64,000 nt of DNA from Tetracladium setigerum (taxonomy: Eukaryota > Ascomycota > Leotiomycetes > Helotiales): assembly GCA_031472005.1 (NCBI GenBank), contig PZJY01000001.1, positions 1,922,001 to 1,986,000 on the forward strand. The letters run 5' to 3'. Numbering within the stretch: the first letter of the stretch is position 1; every line of letters begins with the position of its first letter. Positions 48,591 through 60,200 of the stretch are shown one piece after another. Position numbers and translations under genes: made by a program. Below the pieces are notes generated by a model, which ran no database searches, was not told the origin of the DNA, and saw only the letters and a program-made list of their open reading frames with translations.

Positions 48591-49760
48591 AGAGTAGGCA
48601 CAAAACACAGCAACAACAAGTCATGACAGGAAATCGATATCCGCCATAACGGAATTGGGAATTGAATGGGAAGCAAAGGATGGGGAGAAAAACATTGGCG
48701 CATTCTACTTTCTTGAAAACTTCTTTTTATCAATTTACATTAGCATTGCATTGCGTGGGGTGGGAAAGGGAAAAACAAAACGGGGCAAGAAGCGAAGCGG
48801 GCAAAAAAGCAAGTAAGCAAAGCGCAGCAGTCTTCGGCGAGAGAGCATTCTTGGGTTTGGTGATCTGCATAGCATTTCAAGGAGTTCTGTTTTTTTACTT
48901 TTTCCTCTCAAGTTTTGAGGTTCGGGTTTTTCGCCCCTGGACAATTTTTTTTGGAAAGATTCATATGGGACAGACAGACAGACGGGTTGTGCGTATGGTG
49001 AAAGGAAAGGAGCCTGCATTTGTCTTGTGACGGGGATCTTGTGAAAAGAGGAGAGAAAGATGAAGGGTATGCTGCGATGATGGGGATTTGAGAAACGATT
49101 TAGCATAAAGCATAATTGAGAAGATACTCTGAATGATGAATGATGATGATGACGACGATGGGAATGAAGATGACGAATAAGAAGACAATAATCATCTATC
49201 TGACTTACTAGTATCGCGGAAATTGGATTAACAAAGTAAGGAGTCATTTATTGTTTTGTTACCTTCCATTCTTTTGGGATTTCAATTACGTCTATCTAAC
49301 TTATTGAATGCCTATTGGGATTGTGGAAACTGATTGTTGAAGAAAGGAAGGGAAAGTTGCGCTGTCACTCTCCTCCTATTTATTCATGTTTTTCGGCACG
49401 GTAGCTGTCGGTGGAGGTGTAATTAATTACTGTCTGAGTGAGTTGTAACGCAATACAGTAGTAGAGTGAAAAGGAAAGCGTGTCTCTTTGAGGGGGGGGG
49501 GAATAAATCCATGACTTTTCCATATACCTACCCACCTAGGTATAGTATACATGTATGCGCGAGTGGGAATGTCCTTGAAAGTGAAACCGAAACCGTGTGA
49601 ATGATTAAAATTATGAAAATATATATAAACGCCTTGCTAAATCCGCACTTTTGTCTACATATCTATCTACATCTCGTTTCGTTTTTAGACTCCCCCTTCC
49701 CCATCCGCATTTTAGATACCTACGACGTATTACAAGGTAGGTACTTTGTGCACGACTAAC
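48591..49760. other. intergenic between convergent genes, no gene seen
   Basis: 3' flanks of nmrA (plus) and the NAP-family gene (minus). A G9 run at 49492-49500 and A/T-rich stretches occur. No domain-bearing frame was seen. Confidence 0.5.
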
Positions 49761-50921
49761 CTAAGCCTTGCGCTTCTTCTTGGCTGGCATCTCCTCCTCG
49801 CCTTCTGTATCGCTTCCTTGGTCATCGAGATCAGAGATCTCTCCTCCCTCCCCGTCATCGGACTCGAAATCAGCGTCACTGAGACCATCGAGTTCTTGTG
49901 CTTGCGCTGTTGAAAAAGGAATGTTAGTACTCAAATGTATAGATAGTCAAATTTTGGGGAGTGGTTTTGTGAGATGGTTGGAAGGACTGAAAAGGACAAT
50001 ACTCACTGAAATACTTGATAGCACCAGGCCATAGATCCTCAGAGATGGCAATAGCGAGATCATCACCATCGGGGAAGATCTCCAACTCATAGCTGATATC
50101 TTCACCATCATCACCTCCATTCTCCTCTTCCTCGCCGCTGTCCTTCGGCTCGACAGCAGTCTTCTTCTCATTCCAGAGTTTCGTCGCTTCTGCACTCTCC
50201 TCAGCCGAAACTCGACGGCCGATAAACGCGAACCAGGCAAAGAAAGACATGCCTCCCATGCCAGTGTTCTCAATCTTCTTCTTGAGCGAAGATTGTTTTG
50301 GCGAGAGTTTTTGCTTCTTGGCGGATTTTCCTGTTCCCTTTCCATTGGCATTCGCAGCAGCCTTCTCCTCCTCCCAGCAATCGCAAACCAATGCCCCAAG
50401 TCCACCTGTCAAATCCTTATCCTTACTCTTCCAGTCGATCCTCACCGGCTCACTAACCAGCCCGCTGAACCCTGCCTTGTCTCTCCTGTAGTAAAATTTC
50501 TTCTCCAATTTCTTGTTCGTGAAGTGTTCATTGTCTTTGAATTCCAAGGTGATAGCGATGGAGCGTGGGTCGGAGGGGTCGAAGTGTGAGACGGAGAGGG
50601 AGAGGAGAGAGGCAAGGAGGATGGCGGAGTCCGAGGGTTGAATGTATTGATCGATATCTGGGGGTGCTTGTTCGAGAACTAGCGGCCAGAAGTTAGGGAT
50701 TTGGGAGGTAGTCTTTTCGCGGTTGATGTAGAGGGGTGCGAGGAGGCGGGCTTGTGTTTTTGCTGTGAAGCATTGTTAGTGAGGGTTTAAGAGATGGCAT
50801 TTGGGGGTGAAGGGGCTTGTTTTGGGGGGTACAAACTGATTTCTAGGTCGGCATCTTCGAAGGCGCGCTCAATTTGAGCAAGGTCCTCGTAGGTTACTGT
50901 GGTGTCTTCGATGGCAGCCAT
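49761..50921 (-). CDS. NAP-family histone chaperone (SET/Vps75-like)
   Basis: Nuclear histone chaperone of the nucleosome assembly protein fold. Exons 50921-50837, 50762-50007, 49906-49761; 328 aa. Introns are GTTTGT...ACAG and GTGAGT...ACAG. The N-terminus MAAIEDTTVTYEDLAQIERA starts the dimerisation helix region. NAP-domain blocks include INREKTTSQIPNFWPLVLEQ, ITLEFKDNEHFTNKKLEKKF then YYRR, and SFFAWFAFIG, the signature FF.WF motif. A lysine-rich insert (GKGTGKSAKKQKLSPKQ) and a very acidic region (EEEENGGDDGEDISYELEIF) surround it. The C-terminus is acidic and ends in a basic nuclear-localisation-like PAKKKRKA. SET/Vps75 is preferred over Nap1 because of size, but this rests on pattern only. 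Confidence 0.85.
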
Positions 50922-51811
50922 GGTGATTTGTAGTAAGGGTTGGAACAAGTATTCGTATGCGCGCAGATGGTTTGAAAGGCTGCGAAGGGGCTGTACTTGG
51001 TTTTGGAAGGAACCAAGAATATGTGACAGTAATTGAAGTTCTCGCAGATATGGCGATTAGATACCTGTGCTATCGGAGCTATAACTGGCGGTCAGAGCCT
51101 GTATATGTGGTATTGAAGCTTTGATGGAGTTAAATCAAGCTTTGGAAGCTGAAGAGACCGTCTGCTAGGATCAATTGAAGGTCAAAATTGTTGTCTTGAA
51201 GCTGCTTGATATTTGAATGACGAGTTGTCGTTGTTGTTGTCGTCGCCGAGGGGTTGTACTTTATTTTATTTTTTGAGTCGCTTGGAGTTGCTTGGCAACC
51301 GCGACAACAATGACGCAGGAGGACGAAAATCTTTCCACAACAAAGATACTTTACAAGTATCAAAGTGCTAGGATCAAAATGTTTCTTTCCTAAAATAGCT
51401 CTTAATCGACAGCTCAAGTTTATTTCATTGATATTTAATTAATTAGTTATTTATTTATTTATTATATAATTATCCTTCCTCTCTTTTCAGCAACCAGGTC
51501 AGGAAGGTAGGTGTTCTATCTCTCCTCCGTTGTCGCAACTAGAAGCTCCAGCGAGCTCATTCAGATATGCTTGCTAGGCAACCAAAAAAGAAAGCCCCAT
51601 GATCAAGCAGGCTCTCATGACGACTTATGAAAACTTTTCACGTCTCCATAGCATCTGACTAGCAGCGCTGGTGTTGTTGTTGATGTGCATTTCCATTACC
51701 CCTTTTCTCCTCATTCGAGCCAATCCGAGGGTTCAGATGACAAAATCTTTGTCCTCCTGCCTCAGCTCCAACCCTCATGCTCAGAAGTCCGATAACTCCC
51801 AGATTGGATTC

Positions 51812-51819
51812 TATAAAAG
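51812..51819 (+). promoter_or_regulatory. possible TATA box for the asparaginase gene
   Basis: TATAAAAG about 410 bp upstream of the asparaginase ATG. If used, the transcript has a leader of roughly 380 nt that includes the TC repeat. Confidence 0.35.
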
Positions 51820-52128
51820 TGAACCCCCTTCATGTTACGCCCACTTTGCGACATGAAGGAGGGTTTAGGCTGACAGGTTTCCCATTCACCACCTGCCTAT
51901 TGGACATTTAGGGTTTGAGAATTTTTACAAGTTTTTGGAACTCCAAAAAACCCCCATCGAGCAGCGAAACGACATTACAACCCAAGATATTGGAAATCTT
52001 ACCTTTCACGTCAAACCACGTGAAGATCTTATCTCTTGGAATTTCTTGAATCAGGAAGAGCGAGAGATAACTACCTCTTCCCTCGCGATAACAATAGTAG
52101 CAACTTCCCTGCTTGCAACCTGGGATCA

Positions 52129-52131
<3 letters not shown>

Positions 52132-52165
<34 letters not shown>
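52132..52165 (+). repeat. TC microsatellite in the asparaginase 5' leader
   Basis: Seventeen uninterrupted TC units ending 64 bp before the ATG; likely length-polymorphic. Confidence 0.9.
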
Positions 52166-52167
<2 letters not shown>

Positions 52168-52229
52168 CACTGTTCTCATCCAGGACAATACAAAAGTTAT
52201 ACCAGAAAACCCATTTCGAAGCCGACAAG

Positions 52230-53993
52230 ATGGGTTCTCAATATCCCGAAAGCAGGGTGCTAATTATCATGACCGGAGGAACAATTTGTATGAAGTCGAG
52301 TCCAGATGGTTTGATTCCGGCAAGAGAATTCTTGAATGAGGGAATGCGCCCAAGACCGAGTTTCAACGATGGGTCAAATCCTGGTATGTAAATCATTTCG
52401 TGATTTTGTTAAGGCTGTTTCATTGTCGGTCTCTGTCTCGATAGGATTAATCTGTTGCAAGTGCAGGACTGAGATTCCATGATGCCATATCCAAAAACAT
52501 CATGAGTGACTAGTGTATTGAAGTGAGAGCCTTCGGTTTGTTGGAGCTGGTCCAATTTGAAATCGATCCTATTTCATGCTTCAAACCACTCGTTTCATTT
52601 AACTTATGAATCCAGACTAACAATCTCAGAACCTCTCCCCGTCATGACAGATACTTTTACTCGTGCTCTACTTCCTTCACTGCGTACTCCGCCATCAACA
52701 TACTCCCGCCATGTCCGATATACTCTTTACGAGTTCGAGACCCTCCTTGACTCATCTTCTATTTCTTCAGCTGGCTGGACCCAGATAGCAACCACCATCC
52801 TGAACAATTATTCTCTTTTCGATGGATTCGTCGTTCTCCACGGCACCGACTCACTGGCATACACATCCTCCGCCCTCTCATTCATGCTCTGTCATCTCGG
52901 CAAGCCCGTAATTCTCACTGGATCCCAAGCATCAATATTCGCCCTACAATCTGATGCAGTGGATAATTTGCTCGGTTCACTCATTATTGCGGGCACCTTT
53001 ATGATCCCAGAAGTGTGTCTTTTCTTCCATCACAACCTCTACCGCGGCAATCGAACCACTAAAGTCTCTGCGTCGTCCTTCGAAGCATTCGCCTCCCCAA
53101 ACTGTGAACCCCTCGCTAAAGTCTCCGCTATGGGTGCGGAAGTAAACTGGACTTTGGTTCGCCGTTCTCGAACCATTGCTCGCTTTGAGATCCAGAAGAC
53201 TCTTGACACTGCTCACGTTGCATGTCTCCGAATTTTCCCAGGTATACGACCAGAGATGATAGATGGCGTCCTCAAAGTCCCTGGCCTGAAAGGTCTCATC
53301 CTCGAAACATTTGGAGCAGGCAACGCACCCAGTGGAGAAGATGGCTCTCTGACTGCAGTTATCCAAGCAGCAACGAAGCGAGGAATCGTGATTATCAATG
53401 TATCTCAGTGTCAATCCGGCTCCGTCTCGCCCCTCTACGCTCCCGCCACCGCTCTCGGAAAAGCTGGTGTCGTCTTCGGCCACGACCTTACCACTGAGGC
53501 TGCCTTGACAAAACTATCATTCCTGCTTGCAGTGGAAGATATCACATACGCTGACATCGTCAAGCAAATGACCATCTCCCTACGAGGCGAAATGACAGAA
53601 TCCCTCTCACCAATCTTCTCTCACCCATCCTCCGATGTGCCTCTCATAACTACTCAACAAGCCGCTTTCGCCGCTCTGGGGTACGCAATAACTTCTGGTG
53701 ATCTTCCAGCAATCTCTCTTCTCTTGGATGGTGACCAACACGGTTTGTTGCAAGCAAGAGATTACGCTGAGAATACCGCATTGCATCTGGCGGCGGTGGG
53801 ACCGAGTACAGATGTGATGAAGGAGCTACTGAAGAGAGGTGCGAGTGTGCACGTGAGGAATAGGGCAAGTAATACACCATTGTATTTGGCGAGGAAGGTT
53901 AACGCAACGGAGATCATGGGGGTGTTGGAAGAGAGTGGTGCGCTTTTGCATGTGGAGGAGATAGAGAATCCTTCGAGGAAGGGATCTCAGTAG
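52230..53993 (+). CDS. type I L-asparaginase with C-terminal ankyrin repeats
   Basis: Hydrolyses asparagine to aspartate and ammonia; predicted cytosolic, as no signal peptide is seen. Exon 1 is 52230-52383, a 246-bp intron GTATGT...CTCAG follows, and exon 2 is 52630-53993; 505 aa. The first nucleophile motif is MTGGTICMKSSPDG (Thr near residue 15), followed by PSFNDGSNPEPLP across the splice. The second catalytic triad motif is VVLHGTDSLAYTSSALSF (Thr124-Asp125). Other family blocks are GKPVILTGSQA, NLLGSLIIAG, EVCLFFHHNLYRGNR and PGLKGLILETFGAGNAP. From about residue 400 two to three ankyrin units appear (GDLPAISLLLDGD, ENTALHLAAVGP, NTPLYLARKVNA). The architecture matches the eukaryotic type I (ASPG-like) class. 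The intron is long for this window, so a missed small exon is possible. Confidence 0.92.
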
Positions 53994-54609
53994 AGCGAGG
54001 TAATGCGCAAAAGGAACGGGAATTTGACGAATAATGCTTATTTAGACTACACTAGAATGCGATGAGTTTTTATGAATTGAGTGCCTTGGAATTGATTGAA
54101 TGTAATAGAAACTCCCAAGAAGACGGGGAGGAAGCGATGCCAAGATATTCACCAGCCAGTCATCTATCCACAATATCGTAAACACTTGCAAAGAAACGGC
54201 TAGCTTTGAACAATATTCTTTTTGAATATGATTTTATCTTCGAAAAATATCTATGCATTGATTAATAGGGACGAGGAGTCATTTTTGGTGTTCTGCTTCA
54301 ATTTCCAAAGTCCAAAATCGAATTGCGTATGTATGTACCGAATGATCAGATATACGCTTAGGAGGCGTTCACCAAGTAACACCTGAATTCAGCCACTTTG
54401 TGATGGCTGCCTCAGCGACGGGTGCACTCGCTCACATTCTAACACGGCGTGTCCTTTCTCAACAACTCCCCAAGCCTACTTAATTGTTCTGTACTTGACT
54501 TCAAGGCACACAGCAAGTCGTAGACTTGTTAAAACAAATTTTTGGTGTGTCCTTATCACTGGTGCGTCTAGATAGTAAGGGACGAAATCTTTACACTGTG
54601 CTCAGCAGG
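53994..54609. other. intergenic, no gene seen
   Basis: 3' flank of the asparaginase and 5' flank of the second HET gene; A/T-rich with no protein-like frame. Confidence 0.5.
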
Positions 54610-56537
54610 ATGCGTCTCCTTCACTCGAAGACCATGAGGCTGACGGAGTTCATGGGCGACGATAACCTTCCCCCTTATGCAATATTGTCTCACACATGGG
54701 GCAAAGACGAGGTCACCTATCAGGATATGTGTAATTCTGATTTCGAAGGGAAAGCAGGTTATACCAAGATTAGATTTTGTTGTCAACAGGCAGTAATCGA
54801 GGGTCTCGAGTGGGTCTGGGTTGACACGTAAGTTTACTGAGTAAACCTTGGTAAACACTTGATCTAATAAATAAATGCAGGTGCTGTATCGACAAATCCA
54901 GCAGTGCAGAACTTTCGGAGGCAATAAATTCAATGTTCCGATGGTATCAACGTGCTGACGTTTGCTACGCGTATCTCTCCGATGTATTCCTTCCCTCAGA
55001 TCGCAAAGATAACTACCTACGACTCTCGAAGAGTCGATGGTTTACGAGAGGCTGGACACTACAAGAACTGGTCGCTCCTGCTGTCGTCGTCTTCTACTGC
55101 AAGAACTGGAAGTGTCTAGGGACCAAGAAGCAACTTTGCAACATGCTTGTGAACATTACTGGCATTGATTGGGACACGCTTCAAGGAGAGGATTTAGAAT
55201 CGGTTAGTGTTGCTAGTAGAATGTCCTGGGCAGCAAGTCGAACAACAACTCGAGTAGAAGATATGGCATATTGCATGTTGGGAATATTCGATATAAACAT
55301 GCCATTGCTTTAATATGTATTTCAATCCCTTTTCTAATTCCTCGGAAAAATTTCAGCCATTCGGTTCTGCTAAGTTCTTCATTGTCGTTTTCCCCTTTAA
55401 CCGCATATTACTAAGTGTGACACCTTTAGTGGTGAAGGAAGAAAGGCTTTCCACCGATTACAGGAGGAGATTCTGAAGGTTTCCTCTGATCAGTCCATAT
55501 TCGCTTGGAATTCTAATGGACGCAATATCTACCTCGACAAGTTCATAAAAGATCAAAAGGCTCTCCAAAACGCTGAAAATCAAGATGATGCTGGCGAGAT
55601 ATCTCGCGACCAGACATTACGAGGACTCTTCGCAAATTCGCCTTCAGATTTCAAAAATTCCCGCGATGTTGTTCCAATCAAGAGACAAAAAGAGACCCTT
55701 AAAACTCCTCCGCTTGTCTATAATCGAGGCGTTCAGATCATGCTTCCCGTACTTAATTGCCCAGAAATTGACTATGATCTTGGGATACTCTGGTGTGAGA
55801 ATCAATGCGATACAGACTATTATGTTGCAATCCCATTGAGGGAGTGGGCGATTGGCGAGTGGCATGGAAGACTAGGAACTGTCGTATTTGTTCCAAAATC
55901 GAATTGGGGGCCTCTCAACCAGGAACCGCTAGAGGCAATCATGCAACCTTTACAAGTAAAAGAAGAGACGCCCACAAGGAAAGGGCTGGATGGGTGCCTA
56001 GTTATTGTTGAGCTTCCGTCAAACGAATCAGGATTTCGTCATACTGGAACATATTGCATTCCGCAATCGCATTACGATCACCGTACTCGAATATTCCGAC
56101 CACGAACTGATTTCCGTAGCCCTCAACTGCTTCTTCTTTTTACCGGACCAGCAGGGATGAGGTTTGTAGTTGTATTGGGCCAACTTCCAAAGTCGGAGCG
56201 AGGCAATTATGGTGCAGCTTATGTTGGAGGTCAATTCTTAGAGTGCGCGTTAACTAGACCGTTAAAAACAATTTTAGAATCATTTGGGACTCCGGGCATG
56301 GGAAGTGATCATTGGCGACACAAATACTCGAGTCTGGGCGACTCAAAACAACATGTACAAATTAGGTTAAAAGAGGAAGTCAGGAGAGATTCAGTGACCG
56401 AAGAGGTAATCATTCGTGTTATAGATGGGGAGCCACCCCGAGATTTTGGGCTGAAAGGTGAGGGCAAATACGGAAGGTATCCTCCTGTGGCGATGTCCAG
56501 GTATACGTCTGCGTCGAACTCGCTACCCTTTCTCTAG
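54610..56537 (+). CDS. HET-domain protein, possibly inactivated by a splice-donor change
   Basis: Second HET gene. Exons 54610-54827 and 54881-55312 (intron GTAAGT...GCAG), then 55430-56537 if a 117-bp intron beginning ATATGT is removed; 585 aa. The domain starts canonically: MRLLHSKTMRLTEF, PPYAILSHTWGKDEVTYQDM, EWVWVDTCCIDKSSSAEL, INSMFRWYQRADVCYAYLSDV and SRWFTRGWTLQELVAP. Exon 2 ends INMPLL then TA. The next exon supplies T GGT GAA GGA, rebuilding the usual LLYGEGRKAFHRLQEEI. The intron has a good branch point (tactaag) and a TTTAG acceptor, but its first base is A where GTATGT is expected. Without splicing a TAA follows at once, truncating the protein after the HET domain at 217 aa. The downstream ~370 residues stay open and protein-like, so loss would be recent, or AT-AG splicing occurs. 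Confidence 0.75.
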
Positions 56538-57276
56538 ACCGGTTCTATTTACTCGAATAGTATAGCAGCTAGGAAGTTTCAACATCAATACCAGAAAAAT
56601 ATCCTGTGATCATAATGACACTACCTTTGAGATTGTTCTTTAAGCCTTCATCTGGAATAATTTGTGAAGTAGTCCCGCTATCTCCTTGGACAGTAGAGCA
56701 AGCTACCGAGAAATATCTAGAGCTTATCAAAACCATCTTCCGCAATAAAGAGTCCTGGTGGAACAGGCCACCTACGACCACACAATTCTCGAGGAGAGCA
56801 TCAAGAAAGTCAGTCATCTGGGAGTCTCCCATCAACATTCTTCACGATAATGAGTTGAAGTACAAGCCAGAGAAAGGCAGAAAATGCAAATCGTTTGTCG
56901 TCACCACTTCACTCGTATAAGATACACCGCAACCAGCCGTGCTGCGGGACTACGAAACCGGCAGTGGAAATGGTCCCACGGCTCACGCTTTCCCTGGTAC
57001 CATCTAGGAAGCTGGACGATGCACATCCGCTGCACACACATACTTTCGATCCATCACCGTTGAGACCTGGGATGGTCTTCGCACCTACAGCGACGACGGC
57101 ACGATATCGAACATTTCCATCAATGAAGCAATAGTAGAGGCATGTCGACTCTAGAGCCCCTTGCGTATCGAACTGGTTTAGACCCGGTGTGAAAGGGAAT
57201 CTGCCGTCAAGTTCCGATGTCGCGGTTTCTTCCATTTGGTTCATTGGCCACTGCCATTTCCCTCGAAATTTGAGTA
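56538..57276. other. intergenic between convergent HET genes, no supported gene
   Basis: Two open frames exist: 56606-56920 plus and 56909-57244 minus. The plus frame (SPWTVEQATEKYLELIKTIF...) has protein-like composition but no ATG-supported start upstream of its core and no known domain. It could be a worn 3' extension of the HET gene. Confidence 0.35.
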
Positions 57277-60200
57277 TTAGGTGGAAGTTATAAACTTTGG
57301 CCCTTCCTTGAACTGAAAAATTGAAACACTCCCTGTTAAATTTCCTAAAACAAGGGTTCTACCCGAAACAGCTGCACATGTAGATCTGTATTCAGAATTT
57401 AACCGCATAATTGGCAATGTGCCATCCACTATCCAACAATATGATGCGTCCAAATTTAGCCCTATCTTGCGGTTACGTGGGTAGAGAATATGCGAGCCTG
57501 GGCTCTGATATTGTTCAAGCGTCTGGACGAGAGCACCCGTTGCAACGTCCCAGAGCCGACATGTCTGATTCTCAGATTGAGATATAATCTGCTTGCCGTC
57601 AGAAAAAAAGGCAGCAGAGTAGACCATGTCTAAGTGATTAAGCGTTTGGAGAAGAGCGCTTGTCGCAGTGTCCCAGAGCCGTACTGTCCGATCGATAGAG
57701 CTAGACACGACCTGCTTGCCGTCAGGTGATAAGGCAACAGACGTGACAAAGCTCGAGTGGCCCTGGAGCGTCCGGGGAAGGGTGCTTTCTGTTGTTATAA
57801 TATCCCAGACCTGTATCGTCTCATCATCAGACCCTGATATAACCTGCTTACCGTCAGGTAGGAAGGCAACAGAAGTGACTACGCCCAAGTGGCCTTCAAG
57901 CGTCTGGATGAGAGCGCCGGTTACAGCATCCCAGAGTCGTACTGTCTGATCATAAGACCCAGATATAATCTGCTTGCTGTCAGGTGAAAAAGCAACAGAA
58001 CTAACCCGGCCTGAGTTGCCTTCAAGTATCTGAAGGAGAGTGCCGGTCGCAATATCCCAGAGCCGTAATGTCAGATCATAAGACCCAGATATAATCTGCT
58101 TGCTATCAGGTGAGAAAGCAACAGAATTAACCCAGTCTGAGTGGCTTTCAAGTATCTGAAGGAGATTGCCGGTCGCAATATCCCAGAGGCGCACTGTTTG
58201 ATCGTAAGAGCTAGACACGGCCTGCTTGCCATTACATGAGAAGGCTACAGAACTAACAAAGTTTAGATGGCCTTCAAGCGTCTGGAGAAGAGTGCCAGTT
58301 ACAGCGTCCCAGAGCCGCACTGTCTGGTCGTTAGAGCCAGATATAATCTGCTTGCTATCAGGTGAGAAAGCAACAGAACTAACCCGGCCTGAGTGGCCTT
58401 CAAGTATCTGAAGGAGAGCGCCGGTCGCAGTATCCCAGAGCCGCACTGTGCAATCAAAAGAGCCAGACACGATCTGCTTACCGTCAGGTGAGAAGGCGAC
58501 GGAAGTGATCGGACGGGAGTGGCCTTCGAGCGTCTGAAGTAGTGCATTCCAATATGCGTGTACTCTAGGCTTTTTTTCAATCCAAGTAGGAATTTGATTC
58601 TCGAACTCAACACGAACAAGACTCTTCTCTGGGCTGAAGACTAGTGCTGAACAATAAAGTTGAAGAGGCGCTTGTTCAATAACTGATCGGTGGTAGACAA
58701 CAAATCGTCTCGCATCATGTATGAACGCCTGTAGACTTGGACTTGTGATAAACTTCCAGTATTTAGTAAATTTCTTTAAAAACAGGAAAGAAATCAATTG
58801 ACACGTACTTGGAGATTTTCGAGTTTCCTGATCATTACTACACCGTCTGCCACGCACTTCATAAAGCTCAATGCCTCAAGCCAGGATAAGAGATGTTGCC
58901 GAAGAAAAGTGTCTATTGAGCCAGTGTCTTTGATATCTTTGATTATTTCTTCTCTATTTCGGCAGTCGAGTAAATGATCGACCCAGTAAAGGCAAGAGTA
59001 TCGTATCGCAGCAAGGGGGTCAATATCGGGCTGCTTGACTTCGTCAATAGAGATTCCAGGAGCTCTTAAGCTATAGATATCACGTCGAAGTGTACTAGAC
59101 ATGAATTTTAGTGATCGAGAGAAGATATTGTGATGCACGTCTTGTGCTCTGAAGAGAGGTGCTTCTTGAGGCGCCTTTTTATTGATGAAGTCCTTTGCTG
59201 ATTGGTGCACAAAAAATATTGTGCGGTTTTAAATCACGAGAAAGGATTTGCAGTAACCTATAATCTCTGCTAGAGCTTCATCTTCGCCATCAACACCACT
59301 AGGCATGTTTACCAAAGTCACTAGCTCGTCAACTGTAATGGGCCGATAAACAGTCGAGATGATAGCCAGTATGTTCATACAGAGTTCAGAATCCTCTGAC
59401 GCTATGATTTGATCCAGCATCCGCTGGTAGAGTGCGCTAAGTCCAGGCGGTAGAGCTTTCAACTTTTGTATAGCTCTCCACCCTGACAGATTCGACAGCT
59501 CCTTGCAGACTAACGCTACCAGAGAAAAGTACTATGAGCGTTCAGCGAAAGATGTTGATTGATAGCGTCTTGTGTCTCGCTCTTATAATTGTTCTGCCCC
59601 CCTAGTTCGTGAACTTTAGTCTTAATGAAAGTTGCAACGGCAGTGGACACGGAATTTGCATTTAGCTCGAGGCATAACCTTTGCTTCTATGTTGCAATGT
59701 CGAGCATCTTCTCGATTTCTGGCCAGTTGCGGCTGGAGACTCCCCATTTAACACGAGTAAAAACAGACGAAGTCTGCGCGATGAGATCTATTAATCTTAG
59801 CAAGTCGACTATACATTCATTAAGCGCATCGACAATCAAATAAGTGTTATATAGATGTGGGTCTTATAAAATGCCAGAGAAAATCTTAGTCAGAGCAACC
59901 CAGGCATTCGCGTCTTCAAAGAGCGCCTTTCCGGCTTTATCGTAACTTGTTTGAACATGTGAGGCGAGAGATGGTTATTAGTCGACTAGCATATAAATTA
60001 GTCCTCGTAGAACACTTGTGGCGCTATTAATCCGAGAATCTGTGGCCTGGCAAAAGAAGTAGGATAAAAGTGCAGTCTTGGGTAACGAATGCTGTAGCTC
60101 ATTGGCAATACCGCAAAGCAACATTGTCTTGCCCTTCCCAGGGTCACCCTTAATCCACAGTAACCGATTGTGTTGGCTCGTGCGCCATTGTTGAAAGTCG

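Larger units (their letters stand above)
50922..52229. other. intergenic between divergent genes, no gene seen
   Basis: Promoter side of both the NAP gene (minus) and the asparaginase (plus). It holds a TATA box and a TC microsatellite listed separately, and an A/T-rich segment at about 51420-51475. Confidence 0.5.

Noticed and set aside
56909..57244. 111-codon minus-strand frame with many cysteines (ESTCLYYCFIDGN...)
   Set aside because: No signal peptide, no recognised cysteine pattern and no supported exon partners; kept only as intergenic.
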